Positions 28,941-38,036 of a stretch of DNA of 64,000 nt are shown piece by piece. Made by a program: the position numbers and the translations under genes. The notes beneath the pieces are model-generated. The model was not told the DNA's origin. It worked only from the letters and a program-made list of their open reading frames with translations, and ran no database searches. Where the stretch lies: positions 3,038,001 through 3,102,000 of the forward strand of contig NZ_CP151087.1 of the NCBI RefSeq assembly GCF_038396785.1. The letters are read 5' to 3'. Each line of letters opens with the position of its first letter. Positions within the stretch are counted from its first letter, which is position 1. Origin of the DNA: Sphingobacterium thalpophilum (lineage in GTDB: Bacteria > Bacteroidota > Bacteroidia > Sphingobacteriales > Sphingobacteriaceae).

Positions 28941-30368
28941 ATGGAAAAAGTTCAAAAAAGGACTAAAATTGTCGCAACATTAGGCCCTGCCTCGGCAGAC
29001 AAACAAGTTTTGACCAACATGATTGCCAAAGGGGTTGATGTGTGCCGGTTGAATTTCTCTCATGGCAGCCAGGAAGATCACCTTAAGGTAATCGAAACTA
29101 TAAATGCAATAAATAATGAAACAGGATTCAATGTTGCCATCTTAGCCGATTTACAAGGTCCAAAAATTAGGATCGGAAAAATGAAAGAAGGTGGCGCTGT
29201 TCTCGTGAATGGTTCAAAAGTTGAAATCACAACACACGAACTTATCGGAGACGAAAACAGAATCTACATTACATACGAAAACTTTCCAAACGATGTTGAA
29301 GCCAACGAAATCATTTTACTTGATGACGGAAAACTTCAACTTCGTGTTTTAGAGACCAATCATAAAGACACTGTTACCTGTGAAGTTGTACACGGAGGTG
29401 TCCTTACTTCACGTAAAGGCGTTAACTTACCAAACACCAAAGTATCGATCCCTTCGTTGACCGAAGAAGATTTAGACAACTTGAATTTTGCCTTGGATCA
29501 TGGTGCAGACTGGATCGCTATGTCTTTCGTCCGTTCGGCAGAAGATATTTTTCAATGTAAAAAAATCATTGAAGCAAAAGGAAGCCATGCACGTGTAATC
29601 GCAAAAGTTGAAAAACCAGAAGCGATTGAAAATATTGATGCAATTATCGAAGCTACAGATGCTGTTATGGTTGCTCGTGGAGATTTGGGTGTTGAGCTTC
29701 CAATGGAAGAGGTACCAGGACTTCAAAAGATCATCGTACAGAAATGTAGAGATCTTTCAAAACCAGTGATCATTGCGACACAGATGTTGGAAAGTATGAT
29801 CACTACACCACGTCCTACACGTGCTGAAGTAAATGACGTAGCCAACTCCGTATTGGATGGAGCGGATGCTGTGATGTTAAGTGGCGAGACTTCAGTCGGT
29901 GAATTCCCTGAAATCGTTATCGAAACAATGAGCAAAATCATTATCCACGTGGAACAAACTTCTTATCCTTATTATAATGAGAAAGTTAGTGAAATCCACG
30001 ACGGAACACTTATTCCGGATGCGATTTGCGCTTCTTCGGTTTACCTTGCTCAAAAAACAAATGCATCTGCAATTGCGGTATTGACATCATCTGGTGCAAC
30101 AGCGTTTGAAATTACAAGTTATAGACCAAATGTAGATATCTTAGTTTTCACAGGAACACAAAAATTGCTGAAACAACTCAGCCTACTTTGGGGAGTAAAA
30201 ACATTTATCTACGACAAGTTCGAAAGCACGGATGGATCTATCCATGATGTTAACAAATTTATTATAAAAAATAACTACGTTAAACCTGGATCTATCATTA
30301 TCAATACAGCTTCAACACCGTTAATCGAAAAAGGCAAAACAAATACAATCCGTGTTTCCCAGCTATAA
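28941..30368 (+). CDS. pyk: Pyruvate kinase
   Basis: Last step of glycolysis, phosphoenolpyruvate plus ADP to pyruvate plus ATP. The 475-residue protein has the N-terminal KIVATLGPAS and CRLNFSHGS, the catalytic-loop segment VMVARGDLGVELPMEEVPGLQ, and the signature PRPTRAEVNDVANSVLDGADAVMLSGETSVG. The C-terminal regulatory domain is complete. An upstream TTTG (28869-28872) and GCTATTTG (28895-28902), 22 bp apart, may form a weak promoter. An IS element starts 22 bp after the stop codon and separates the gene from its likely terminator. Confidence 0.96.
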   Translation: MEKVQKRTKIVATLGPASADKQVLTNMIAKGVDVCRLNFSHGSQEDHLKVIETINAINNETGFNVAILADLQGPKIRIGKMKEGGAVLVNGSKVEITTHELIGDENRIYITYENFPNDVEANEIILLDDGKLQLRVLETNHKDTVTCEVVHGGVLTSRKGVNLPNTKVSIPSLTEEDLDNLNFALDHGADWIAMSFVRSAEDIFQCKKIIEAKGSHARVIAKVEKPEAIENIDAIIEATDAVMVARGDLGVELPMEEVPGLQKIIVQKCRDLSKPVIIATQMLESMITTPRPTRAEVNDVANSVLDGADAVMLSGETSVGEFPEIVIETMSKIIIHVEQTSYPYYNEKVSEIHDGTLIPDAICASSVYLAQKTNASAIAVLTSSGATAFEITSYRPNVDILVFTGTQKLLKQLSLLWGVKTFIYDKFESTDGSIHDVNKFIIKNNYVKPGSIIINTASTPLIEKGKTNTIRVSQL

Positions 30369-30382
30369 TGGACAATAAGGAT

Positions 30383-31365
30383 TAAAGCAATTGACCTATC
30401 CTTTTGCTAAATAATTTAGTTTTCTTATCTTTAGGTGATTAAATTTAGGTATGGTAGGCAATAAAGAAAAAGAGTTGAGTTTGTTCGATTTTCAGTCGCA
30501 ATTTAGCAGTGATGCTGATTGTTTAGCTTATTTATCGGCTTTGAAATGGCAAGATGGTTACAAATGTAAGAAATGTGGTTACGGGAGTTTTTGCAAGGGA
30601 ATAAAAGAGCATGACCGTCAGTGCAATCGCTGCCGTTATTTGGAATCTCCTACAGCAGGCACCCTATTCCATAAGGTTAAGTTTCCTTTAGTTAAAGCCT
30701 TTTACGCAGTATACTTCATAAGTACAAACAAAAAGGGTATTGCCAGTACCGAGCTTGGCAGGAAGTTAGGGATCAAGCAAAAAGTAGCATGGTTATTCAA
30801 ACGCAAAGTGATGAAAGCGATGGAGAGCAGCGGTAAATTTCCTTTGCGTGGAGTTGTGGAAGTTGACGAAACATTTGTTGGCGGTCAGGATGAAAATTCC
30901 AAAGGACGTAAAAAAGGAAAGAAGAAGCTTGTGGTGGTTGCTATAGAAAAGAAAGGCAACGGAGTTTCGCGCTTTTACGCCAAGGTGATAGACAAAGCCG
31001 ATGCGATCAACTTAGGTAGCTTCATGAAGCAAAACATAGAGCCACAGGCTAAGGTGACCACCGACAAATGGACAGGTTATAAGCCGATATTGAAAGATTT
31101 CGAAAATATGGAGCGTGTCAAATCTGGTAAGAAAGGTGAGAACTTCCCAGAACTACACAGGGTTATCATGACCTTTAAAAGCTGGTTGAGAGGAATGTAC
31201 CATCACGTTGGAGATCTACAGGAATATATTAATGAATATACCTATCGATTCAACAGAAGTTTTATGAAAGGGAATATTTTTGACAACCTAGTATATCGGA
31301 TGATCTGCCATAAACCAGAACAATATAATATGATTATTGCTTAAAGGAATAGGTCAATAAAGCAA
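30383..31365 (+). mobile_element. Complete IS1595-type insertion sequence with 8-bp target duplication
   Basis: The element itself is 30391-31357 (967 bp). Its ends are imperfect inverted repeats: left TTGACCTATCCTTTTGC, right (complement) TTGACCTATTCCTTTAAGC. Outside both ends is the identical octamer TAAAGCAA (30383-30390 and 31358-31365), the 8-bp duplication expected of the IS1595 family. It carries one transposase gene. Intact ends and a perfect duplication point to a recent insertion. Confidence 0.93.
30451..31344 (+). CDS. IS1595-family (ISXO2-like) transposase
   Basis: A 297-residue DDE-type transposase. An N-terminal zinc ribbon (CKKCGYGSFCKG ... CNRCRY, residues 38-62) is typical for this family. 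The DDE-fold core has VEVDETFVGG (first Asp) and TTDKWTGYKP (second Asp), then HRVIMTFKSWLRGMYHHV and EYTYRFNRS at the C-terminus. The reading frame is complete, so it may be active. It is the only protein of the element. Confidence 0.93.
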   Translation: MVGNKEKELSLFDFQSQFSSDADCLAYLSALKWQDGYKCKKCGYGSFCKGIKEHDRQCNRCRYLESPTAGTLFHKVKFPLVKAFYAVYFISTNKKGIASTELGRKLGIKQKVAWLFKRKVMKAMESSGKFPLRGVVEVDETFVGGQDENSKGRKKGKKKLVVVAIEKKGNGVSRFYAKVIDKADAINLGSFMKQNIEPQAKVTTDKWTGYKPILKDFENMERVKSGKKGENFPELHRVIMTFKSWLRGMYHHVGDLQEYINEYTYRFNRSFMKGNIFDNLVYRMICHKPEQYNMIIA

Positions 31366-31401
31366 AAAAAATAGCGTTCTATCTAGAACGCTATTTTTTT
31401 T
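31365..31401. terminator. Bidirectional terminator (original pyk terminator, now beyond the IS)
   Basis: Perfect 10-bp stem ATAGCGTTCT-atct-AGAACGCTAT (31371-31394), flanked by an A run on the left and a T run on the right. It serves the convergent hypothetical gene on the minus strand and, before IS insertion, would have lain just 25-30 bp after pyk. Confidence 0.92.
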
Positions 31402-31720
31402 GCTTGTTTGGATACAAGGAGTCGATTTTTAATTTAAAGTCCTTCACCTTTAGCGAATCATTCAAGCGCCTAAACGGGAGATTGTTTTCTTTCTCATCAC
31501 CTTTGGGCATTTTTTCCGTTCCTGGCATCGGAGCTAGACCGTCCACACGATTTGGCTTCTTAATGGGCATATGATACTTTTCATCTGAAGAATCCAATTT
31601 TAGGACGGGCATCTTTGCTTCCTTTTCTTCCATCAAAGGAATCTGCGGCTTTACCTTTACCTGCCCCAAAGCAATCGTGCCTAGCGAAGATAATACCAAT
31701 AATAATAAGTAGCTTTTCAT
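31391..31720 (-). CDS. Small secreted hypothetical protein
   Basis: Reads about 109 residues from ATG 31720 (MKSYLLLLVLSSLGTIALGQ), which gives a clean signal peptide. The in-frame ATG 10 codons upstream would add a poor extension. The mature part is short, charged and Pro/Lys-rich, with no domain that I recognise. Its 3' end overlaps the terminator hairpin. It has no close neighbour on its strand. Confidence 0.6.
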   Translation of the reverse strand: MKSYLLLLVLSSLGTIALGQVKVKPQIPLMEEKEAKMPVLKLDSSDEKYHMPIKKPNRVDGLAPMPGTEKMPKGDEKENNLPFRRLNDSLKVKDFKLKIDSLYPNKQKK

Positions 31721-31949
31721 TTTTATATAGTTGTTAAAGAGTATTTGCACTCATTTTCACCAATGAACACGTTATACTCGGCTTATTCACTTCTACAGCA
31801 GCAGACTCAACTGCGTAGATTTAATTTATCAATAGGCCAATTCAGCATATAATTTATTTCTATTCACTAATTTACAAACAACAGCACCTATATTTAAACA
31901 GATTGCTGTTAAACATTGTTAAAACAGCTTCAAAACACATTAGCATCTT

Positions 31950-31957
31950 TATATTTG
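31950..31957 (+). promoter_or_regulatory. -7 box (TATATTTG) upstream of the histidine kinase gene
   Basis: Exact TAnnTTTG match. No TTTG at the expected -33 place. It implies a leader of about 135 nt before the kinase ATG at 32100. Confidence 0.45.
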
Positions 31958-31974
31958 TAACAATTTAAGAAAAT

Positions 31975-32040
31975 ATGAGCTACCGGACCTTAAATGGCCA
32001 CTCACATGGTATAAGGGATGGGTACGCAAAAGGTAAATAA
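31975..32040 (+). CDS. Possible 21-codon leader peptide
   Basis: ATG 31975 opens 21 codons (MSYRTLNGHSHGIRDGYAKG plus K) to TAA, 18 bp after the -7 box and 59 bp before the kinase gene. No family is known to me. It could be a regulatory uORF of the two-component operon or chance. Confidence 0.25.
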   Translation: MSYRTLNGHSHGIRDGYAKGK

Positions 32041-32099
32041 ACTGAGTGCTATAAACTTTGTGATATATTCAAAATACATTTATTTAACACCCAACCCTA

Positions 32100-33932
32100 A
32101 TGAAGAAAAATAGCATTGTATTAATCATTGGACTGATGTCTCTAGCTCTAATTGGGGTATTGGCGATGCAATTCTATTTTCTGAGAGATTCATATCGTCA
32201 AAAATCCCAATTATTTGATGAGTCCGTCAATGCTGCGATTACAGCTGTTGCCGGAAAACTTGAACGACGGGAGGTGGTCGACTTTGCTAAAGTTCAACAG
32301 GAACGTAACATTGAAAAATCCAAGCAGGAACAGGCCAAACAACGTCTGTTGGCCGAGCAACTTGAAATCCAATATAGAATTGAAGAATTAAAAAACAAAC
32401 AACATGTTGTTTTCTCAAACTTCAAAGAGCAAGAAGACCAATTACGTGCTTTGTATCCAAATGTAATTGAAATCAAAAATTCCTTTTACGAAACATACAT
32501 CAAAAGACCGGAGTACCAGAAATTTATCAAATTTTCTGTTTCAAATGAGCTTACCGACGATAATCTGGTGCAAGCTTTTATCATGTTAAATGCATCGAAG
32601 GTAGATGATCAGATTAGTGGAAAAGACGATAGCACACGGTTTGTTATCCCCCTAATGGACCCATTGGTCAATCAACAGACAAAATTCAGAGTAGCCACCT
32701 TACCACCAAGAGAGAATGCAAAACTTGCAAAAACCATCTCTGATTTGGAAAAAAGGCTCGATGTGCTAAACAGAAAGAATTCTTGGTCCGGTTTCAACGT
32801 TTACGACTCCGTTGCTATGCTCGGTGGTAAAAAGGCAGATTACATCGAAGATGTTGCTATTGGAATGGAGCTAGCAAAGCGTCCGTTAAAGGATCGGTTG
32901 AATGTTATCATCGTCCAAGAACTTATCAAAGAAGAGTTGGCTCAACGCGATATTAAAGCTCCTTTTAATATTGAAATATGGAGTACAAACAATATATTAC
33001 TAAATAATATTTTAAACGAAGCCGCTCTAAATAACCCGACAAATACAACAAAATACTCGACCGCACTTTTTAAAGGTGATATCGGTGCTGCGCCAGGGAA
33101 ATTAACAATCTATTTTCCCAATAAAAAGGCGATAATCGCAGATAATATGGGCTATCTGTTACTACCTATGCTGGCACTACTTTTCTTGTTGGTGGGTTGT
33201 TTTGCTTATACACTGATTATCATCTTCAGACAAAAGAAAGTTTCGGAAATGAAAACAGATTTCATCAACAACATGACGCATGAGTTTAAAACACCTGTTG
33301 CAACAATTATGATTGCCAGCGAGTCACTTAAAGATCCAGACATCAATGCCGACCATAAGCGCGTTCAGAAATTGGCTAATATCATCTACGACGAAAATGT
33401 TAGACTCGGAAATCACATCGAACGTGTGCTTGACCTAGCCCGATTGGAAAAGGAAACATTAAAGTTAGACCAGGTGGATGTGCATATTAATGATCTTGTT
33501 TCTGCAGTAACGGACAGCATGCAGCTACGCATGCAGAATATTGGTGGGAAATTCAGTATAGATCTCGCAGCGACCAAGGATATTGTCGTCGGTGATGAGT
33601 TACATTTTTCGAATGTATTTTACAATTTATTGGATAATGCCATCAAGTACAGCAAAGGAGATTTACATGTCAACATCAATTCAAAAAATGTTGGTGATAC
33701 CATTGTTATCACCATTGCCGACAACGGTATTGGGATGAGTCGGGATCACCTGCAAAAGATTTTCGACCAGTTCTACCGTATTCCAACTGGAAATGTTCAT
33801 AATGTCAAAGGATTTGGTCTTGGCTTAAGTTATGTACAGGACATCCTGAGAAGGCTGAACGGAAAAATTACAGTTAAAAGTGAAAAAGATAAGGGCACGA
33901 CCTTTGAAGTAATTTTGCCTATTAAAAAATAA
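32100..33932 (+). CDS. Two-component sensor histidine kinase
   Basis: Membrane sensor of 610 residues, similar in layout to Bacteroides RprX. Helix 1 is at about 5-27 (IVLIIGLMSLALIGVLAMQF), followed by a 320-residue periplasmic region with a coiled-coil stretch (about 65-105). Helix 2 is at about 352-375 (LLLPMLALLFLLVGCFAYTL). HisKA has NNMTHEFKTPVATI (His near 393), and the ATPase domain has NLLDNAIKYSKGD, DNGIGMS and GFGLGLSY. The start ATG lies 143 bp after a predicted promoter. The response regulator gene begins about 100 bp downstream on the same strand and is the obvious partner. The signal is unknown. Confidence 0.92.
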   Translation: MKKNSIVLIIGLMSLALIGVLAMQFYFLRDSYRQKSQLFDESVNAAITAVAGKLERREVVDFAKVQQERNIEKSKQEQAKQRLLAEQLEIQYRIEELKNKQHVVFSNFKEQEDQLRALYPNVIEIKNSFYETYIKRPEYQKFIKFSVSNELTDDNLVQAFIMLNASKVDDQISGKDDSTRFVIPLMDPLVNQQTKFRVATLPPRENAKLAKTISDLEKRLDVLNRKNSWSGFNVYDSVAMLGGKKADYIEDVAIGMELAKRPLKDRLNVIIVQELIKEELAQRDIKAPFNIEIWSTNNILLNNILNEAALNNPTNTTKYSTALFKGDIGAAPGKLTIYFPNKKAIIADNMGYLLLPMLALLFLLVGCFAYTLIIIFRQKKVSEMKTDFINNMTHEFKTPVATIMIASESLKDPDINADHKRVQKLANIIYDENVRLGNHIERVLDLARLEKETLKLDQVDVHINDLVSAVTDSMQLRMQNIGGKFSIDLAATKDIVVGDELHFSNVFYNLLDNAIKYSKGDLHVNINSKNVGDTIVITIADNGIGMSRDHLQKIFDQFYRIPTGNVHNVKGFGLGLSYVQDILRRLNGKITVKSEKDKGTTFEVILPIKK

Positions 33933-34034
33933 AACGTTCCTTTTTTGTATATTTCCTCTTTAAAAAATTTCAAAGGTTGAGGAAAGCTGATTTATCAGCA
34001 TCAAGGGACATTGGTGAAAATTAATATAATCATT

Positions 34035-34724
34035 ATGCAAAAGATATTATTAGCAGAAGATGATCCTAATTTGGGGGATCTTTTAAAAGACTATCTCGAA
34101 TTAAAGGGAAAATTTGACGTCACATTATGCACGGATGGAGATGAAGCGATTTCTCAATTCAAAAAAAATAACTACGACCTCTGTATTTTCGATGTCATGA
34201 TGCCAAAAAAGGACGGATTTACAGTGGGGCGTGAAATCAGAAAAACAAACAATACTGTTCCTATTATCTTTGCCACAGCAAAGGGGATGATGGAAGATAA
34301 AACCGAAGCCTTTGAATTAGGGGGAGATGATTATATCACAAAACCTTTTCGAGTAGAGGAATTATTGCTCCGCATCAATGCTTTGCTGAAACGCAGTGTT
34401 CGAGACAAAGAAGAGGAAGTGGTTGCCGATAAATTTGAAATTGGCGATTATTTCTTTGATTATACAAGTCAGCAAATTTCTTACAAAGGACAGATGCAAA
34501 AACTATCCACTAAAGAAGCGGAACTACTGCGCTTGCTTTGTTTAAAGAAAAATGATGTGCTGACCCGGGAAGAAGCTTTATTAAAAATTTGGCATGATGA
34601 CAACTACTTTACGGGTAGAAGTATGGATGTATTTCTCAGTAAACTTCGTAAATATCTAAAAGAAGATAGTAAAGTTGAAATTGTCAATGTGCACGGAAAA
34701 GGTTACAAACTTTTGGTGAGCTAA
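34035..34724 (+). CDS. OmpR-family response regulator
   Basis: DNA-binding partner of the upstream kinase, about 229 residues. The receiver starts QKILLAEDDPNLGDLL, with the phosphoacceptor Asp in LCIFDVMMPKKDG and the conserved Lys in YITKPF. The C-terminal winged helix has LSTKEAELLRLLCL and VFLSKLRKYL ... NVHGKGYKL. I chose ATG 34035 (MQKILLAEDD) over an in-frame start eight codons earlier, because receiver domains start right at this point. Resembles RprY. Confidence 0.93.
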   Translation: MQKILLAEDDPNLGDLLKDYLELKGKFDVTLCTDGDEAISQFKKNNYDLCIFDVMMPKKDGFTVGREIRKTNNTVPIIFATAKGMMEDKTEAFELGGDDYITKPFRVEELLLRINALLKRSVRDKEEEVVADKFEIGDYFFDYTSQQISYKGQMQKLSTKEAELLRLLCLKKNDVLTREEALLKIWHDDNYFTGRSMDVFLSKLRKYLKEDSKVEIVNVHGKGYKLLVS

Positions 34725-34727
34725 AAG

Positions 34728-34762
34728 AATGGGGAATGAGAAACAGTCATTCCCCATTTTTT
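34728..34762 (+). terminator. Rho-independent terminator after the response regulator
   Basis: AATGGGGAATGA (34728-34739) pairs with TCATTCCCCATT (34747-34758), followed by a T run. Confidence 0.9.
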
Positions 34763-34875
34763 ATGCTACACAGCGTATTGAAACATGACATACACTAAAT
34801 CACGGATGAAAAGAAAAGAACAAAACAATTTTATCCTTAGTAGAATATAAAAAATTGACGCACTTTTATAAAAAA

Positions 34876-34907
34876 TTTGCATTTCAAAAAGAAATGTTCT
34901 AACTTAG
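34876..34907 (+). promoter_or_regulatory. Promoter of the metE transcript
   Basis: TTTG (34876-34879), 20 bp spacer, TAACTTAG (34900-34907; one mismatch to TAnnTTTG). The start would be near 34912-34914, exactly where the riboswitch begins. Confidence 0.55.
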
Positions 34908-34911
34908 CGTC

Positions 34912-35013
34912 GCTTATAGAGAAAGGCAGAGGGAATAGACCCGATGAAGCCTTAGCAACCTGTCCCTTGACAAGGTGCTAAATTCTACCCTACTTGATAT
35001 GGGAATGATAAGC
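34912..35013 (+). ncRNA. SAM-I (S-box) riboswitch controlling metE
   Basis: Contains the S-box core in order: GAGGGAATAGACCCGATGAA, GCCTTAGCAACC, CAAGGTGCTAAATTC and GGGAATGATAAG. The P1 helix forms between GCTTAT (34912-34917) and ATAAGC (35008-35013). S-boxes turn off methionine genes when S-adenosylmethionine is plentiful (established). No U-rich terminator follows before metE. The segment CCTTCTCT (35038-35045) can pair with AGAGAAaGG at the 5' end of the aptamer and may form the alternative structure. Confidence 0.93.
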
Positions 35014-35092
35014 CGAAGTCACCGAATTCTAGTGTGTCCTTCTCTCTCTAGCAAGAAATATAGTTGAAAAAGAAATATTAAAAACATTCATT

Positions 35093-37405
35093 ATGTTATT
35101 GACTAACAATTTAGGTTACCCTCGTGTGGGCGCGTTCCGCGAATTGAAAAAAGCCAATGAGGCCTATTGGGCTAAAAAATCTTCTGTTGAGGAATTATTG
35201 GACACAGCAAAAAAAATTCGTGAAGGCAATTGGAAAACACAAAAAGATGCTGGAATAGATTTGATCCCTTCCAATGATTTCTCTTTTTACGATCAAGTAT
35301 TGGATTTAACCCTTACTGTTGGTGCAATTCCTGCTCGTTACCATTCTTTATTGAATAAAGTAGACAACAATTACAGCTTAGATCTATATTTTGCCATGGC
35401 GCGTGGTTTCCAACAAGAAGGAATCGACGTGACTGCAATGGAAATGACCAAGTGGTTGGATACCAACTACCACTATATGGTGCCAGAATTCACAAAAGAT
35501 CAAGAATTCAAATTGACGTCCGAAAAATTCTTAAATGAATATAACGAAGCAAAATCATTGGGCATCGATACTAAACCAGTTCTATTAGGTCCTATCACTT
35601 ACCTTTTGATCGGTAAAGAAAAAGAAGCTGGCTTCGACCGCATCGATTTATTGGATAAACTTGTTCCAGTATATGAGCAAATATTAGCTAAACTAGCTGA
35701 GGCCGGTGCGCAATATGTTCAGATTGACGAGCCTTTCTTAGCATTGGATTTAGATGCTAAAGTAAAAGCTTTATATCAACCTACTTTCGAAAAATTAGCT
35801 GCAGCAGCAAAAAATATCAAATTAATCGCGACGACTTACTTCGAAGCTTTAAAAGACAACGAAGATATCGCAGTTAACCTACCTATCCATGCTTTACATT
35901 TGGATTTGGTACGCGGTGAAAACCAATTGGATACGGTACTAGCTAAAGTTCCTGCTTCATTAACATTATCTTTGGGTATTGTTGAAGGCCGTAACATCTG
36001 GAAAAATGATTACGAAAAATCATTGGTTAAAATCAAACAAGCTGTTGATGCATTAGGAAAAGACCGTGTATGGGTAGCTCCTTCTTCATCATTGTTGCAC
36101 GTTCCTTTCGACTTAGACAATGAACACAATGAGCAATCGCTACCAGCTGAAGTAAAAAACTGGTTAGCATTTGCTAAACAAAAATTAGCTGAGGTAAAAG
36201 ACTTAGCCGTATTAGCAGAAGGTGAAGTTGATGCTGAAACAGCAAAACGCTTCGAAGCGAACAAAGCTGCCGCTGAAAGCCGTCGTACTTCTCCACTGAT
36301 CCACAAACCAGAGGTTAAAACACGTACAAGCAATATCACTGATGACGATGCGAAACGTACTTCAGCATTTGCTGACCGTAAAGCAGCGCAACAAGCGAAG
36401 TTCAACTTGCCGGCATTCCCTACCACAACTATTGGTTCATTCCCGCAAACGAAAGATGTTCGTAAATGGAGAGCAGACCTGAAAAAAGGTGCTATCACGC
36501 AGGCAGAGTACGATAAAGCAATCGCAGAAGAAACTGAAAACACAATCCGTCTTCAAGAGCAATTGGATATCGACGTATTAGTACATGGCGAATTCGAACG
36601 TAACGACATGGTTGAATACTTCGGTGAACAATTGGCTGGTTACGCTTTCACACAAAACGGCTGGGTACAATCTTACGGTTCACGTTGTGTAAAACCTCCG
36701 ATTATCTATGGTGATGTATACCGTCCTGAAGATATGACTGTCCGTTGGTCTTCATACGCTCAATCATTGACTAACCGTCCGGTTAAAGGTATGTTGACTG
36801 GTCCAGTTACCATCTTACAATGGTCTTTTGTACGTAATGATCAACCGCGTTCAACAACGACTTACCAAATTGCATTGGCGATCTTGGATGAAGTACAAGC
36901 GCTGGAAAAAGCAGGTATCAAAATCATACAAATCGATGAACCAGCAATCCGCGAAGGATTGCCGCTACGTAAAGCTGATCAAAAAGATTACTTGAACTGG
37001 GCAGTACGTGCTTTCCGTGTTTCTTCATCAAATGTAGAAGACGATACACAGATTCACACACACATGTGTTACTCTGAGTTCAATAATGTAATCGAAGACA
37101 TCGCTGCAATGGATGCTGACGTCATCACGATTGAGACTTCACGTTCTCAAATGAAATTGTTGAATGCTTTCGCCGGTGATTTCAAATATCCAAACGATAT
37201 TGGTCCAGGTGTTTATGACATTCACTCACCACGTGTTCCAAGCAAAGATGAGATGGTAGATCTATTGCGTAAAGCAAAAGCAGTAGTTCCAGCAGAACAA
37301 CTTTGGGTTAACCCTGACTGTGGTTTAAAAACTCGTGCTTGGCCAGAAACCAAAGCGGCTTTAGAGTCGATGGTTGAGGCTGCGAAAATCTTAAGAGCAG
37401 AATAA
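35093..37405 (+). CDS. metE: Cobalamin-independent methionine synthase
   Basis: Transfers methyl from 5-methyltetrahydropteroyltri-glutamate to homocysteine. The 770-residue length is usual. The N-terminal half begins LTNNLGYPRVGAFRELKKANEAYW. The C-terminal half starts with TTIGSFPQTKDVRKWR and keeps the zinc ligands in HTHMCYSEFN (HxC) and in VNPDCGLKTRAW, plus the QIDEPAIREGLPLR homocysteine site. It lies behind a SAM-I riboswitch, 80 bp downstream of P1, so it is expected to be repressed by SAM. Monocistronic; a terminator follows at once. Confidence 0.97.
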   Translation: MLLTNNLGYPRVGAFRELKKANEAYWAKKSSVEELLDTAKKIREGNWKTQKDAGIDLIPSNDFSFYDQVLDLTLTVGAIPARYHSLLNKVDNNYSLDLYFAMARGFQQEGIDVTAMEMTKWLDTNYHYMVPEFTKDQEFKLTSEKFLNEYNEAKSLGIDTKPVLLGPITYLLIGKEKEAGFDRIDLLDKLVPVYEQILAKLAEAGAQYVQIDEPFLALDLDAKVKALYQPTFEKLAAAAKNIKLIATTYFEALKDNEDIAVNLPIHALHLDLVRGENQLDTVLAKVPASLTLSLGIVEGRNIWKNDYEKSLVKIKQAVDALGKDRVWVAPSSSLLHVPFDLDNEHNEQSLPAEVKNWLAFAKQKLAEVKDLAVLAEGEVDAETAKRFEANKAAAESRRTSPLIHKPEVKTRTSNITDDDAKRTSAFADRKAAQQAKFNLPAFPTTTIGSFPQTKDVRKWRADLKKGAITQAEYDKAIAEETENTIRLQEQLDIDVLVHGEFERNDMVEYFGEQLAGYAFTQNGWVQSYGSRCVKPPIIYGDVYRPEDMTVRWSSYAQSLTNRPVKGMLTGPVTILQWSFVRNDQPRSTTTYQIALAILDEVQALEKAGIKIIQIDEPAIREGLPLRKADQKDYLNWAVRAFRVSSSNVEDDTQIHTHMCYSEFNNVIEDIAAMDADVITIETSRSQMKLLNAFAGDFKYPNDIGPGVYDIHSPRVPSKDEMVDLLRKAKAVVPAEQLWVNPDCGLKTRAWPETKAALESMVEAAKILRAE

Positions 37406-37423
37406 TTCTTAAACTATATTGAT

Positions 37424-37457
37424 AAAGCCCTAGATGAAATTTCATCTAGGGCTTCTT
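37424..37457. terminator. metE terminator
   Basis: AAGCCCTAGATGAA (37425-37438), 2-nt loop region, TTCATCTAGGGCTT (37441-37454). A 14-bp perfect stem with short T-rich flank, usable from both strands. Confidence 0.9.
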
Positions 37458-37505
37458 TATTGGACCTTGGTTCGAAACAAAAACCGTCATCCGGATAATG
37501 TAAGA

Positions 37506-38036
37506 CTATTTTCGGGTGTTCTTCTTTTCTTTCTTGTTTTCCTTTTCTTTCCCGTTCTTAATTTCCTGTTTCCCCTTAATCCGATCTTCAATCGACTTCA
37601 GGCTTGACGAAAAATCAAGATCAACATTTTCAAGTTTTGCCATCTTTAACGCCTTCAATGCCTTTTTGTATTTTCTCAATTTTTCAAATAGAAGTGCTTT
37701 CTTGATCCATATCCCTGTCAAGGGCATCGCCGGAAGTGTCAAAGCAAATTTAATCGTCTTTTTTGCAGCTTCATACTCCCCCATATCAATCAGCGTCTGA
37801 ATGAAATAAGGATATACTTCCAATGCCTGCACATTATGCACCAAAGCTTCCTGGAAATATCTTTTTGCCTGCTCATAATCCAATAGCTGTTCGGCATGAA
37901 CTCTTCCCATCAAACACAGCGCCATTGTATTGGACTCATCATAAGACAGCGCATAAGATAAGGATTCCATGGTCTCCTCCAAATACATAGGATAGTTATC
38001 CAGTGCCTGAAGGACATATTTATTTACTGAATTCAT
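37506..38036 (-). CDS. TPR-like hypothetical protein
   Basis: About 176 residues from ATG 38036 (MNSVNKYVLQALDNYPMYLEE). An earlier in-frame start would add 13 residues. The helical repeats have TPR spacing and Ala/Gly/Tyr pattern (ALCLMGRVHAEQLLDYEQAKRYF; TLIDMGEYEAAKKTIKFAL). The last 30 residues are Lys/Glu-rich. No signal peptide, so cytoplasmic and probably a protein-interaction adaptor. No clear partner nearby. Confidence 0.7.
   Translation of the reverse strand: MNSVNKYVLQALDNYPMYLEETMESLSYALSYDESNTMALCLMGRVHAEQLLDYEQAKRYFQEALVHNVQALEVYPYFIQTLIDMGEYEAAKKTIKFALTLPAMPLTGIWIKKALLFEKLRKYKKALKALKMAKLENVDLDFSSSLKSIEDRIKGKQEIKNGKEKENKKEKKNTRK

Noticed and set aside
36010..36543. 177-codon minus-strand reading frame inside metE
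   Set aside because: Shadow of metE codon usage; Ser/Ala-rich composition and no homology signal.
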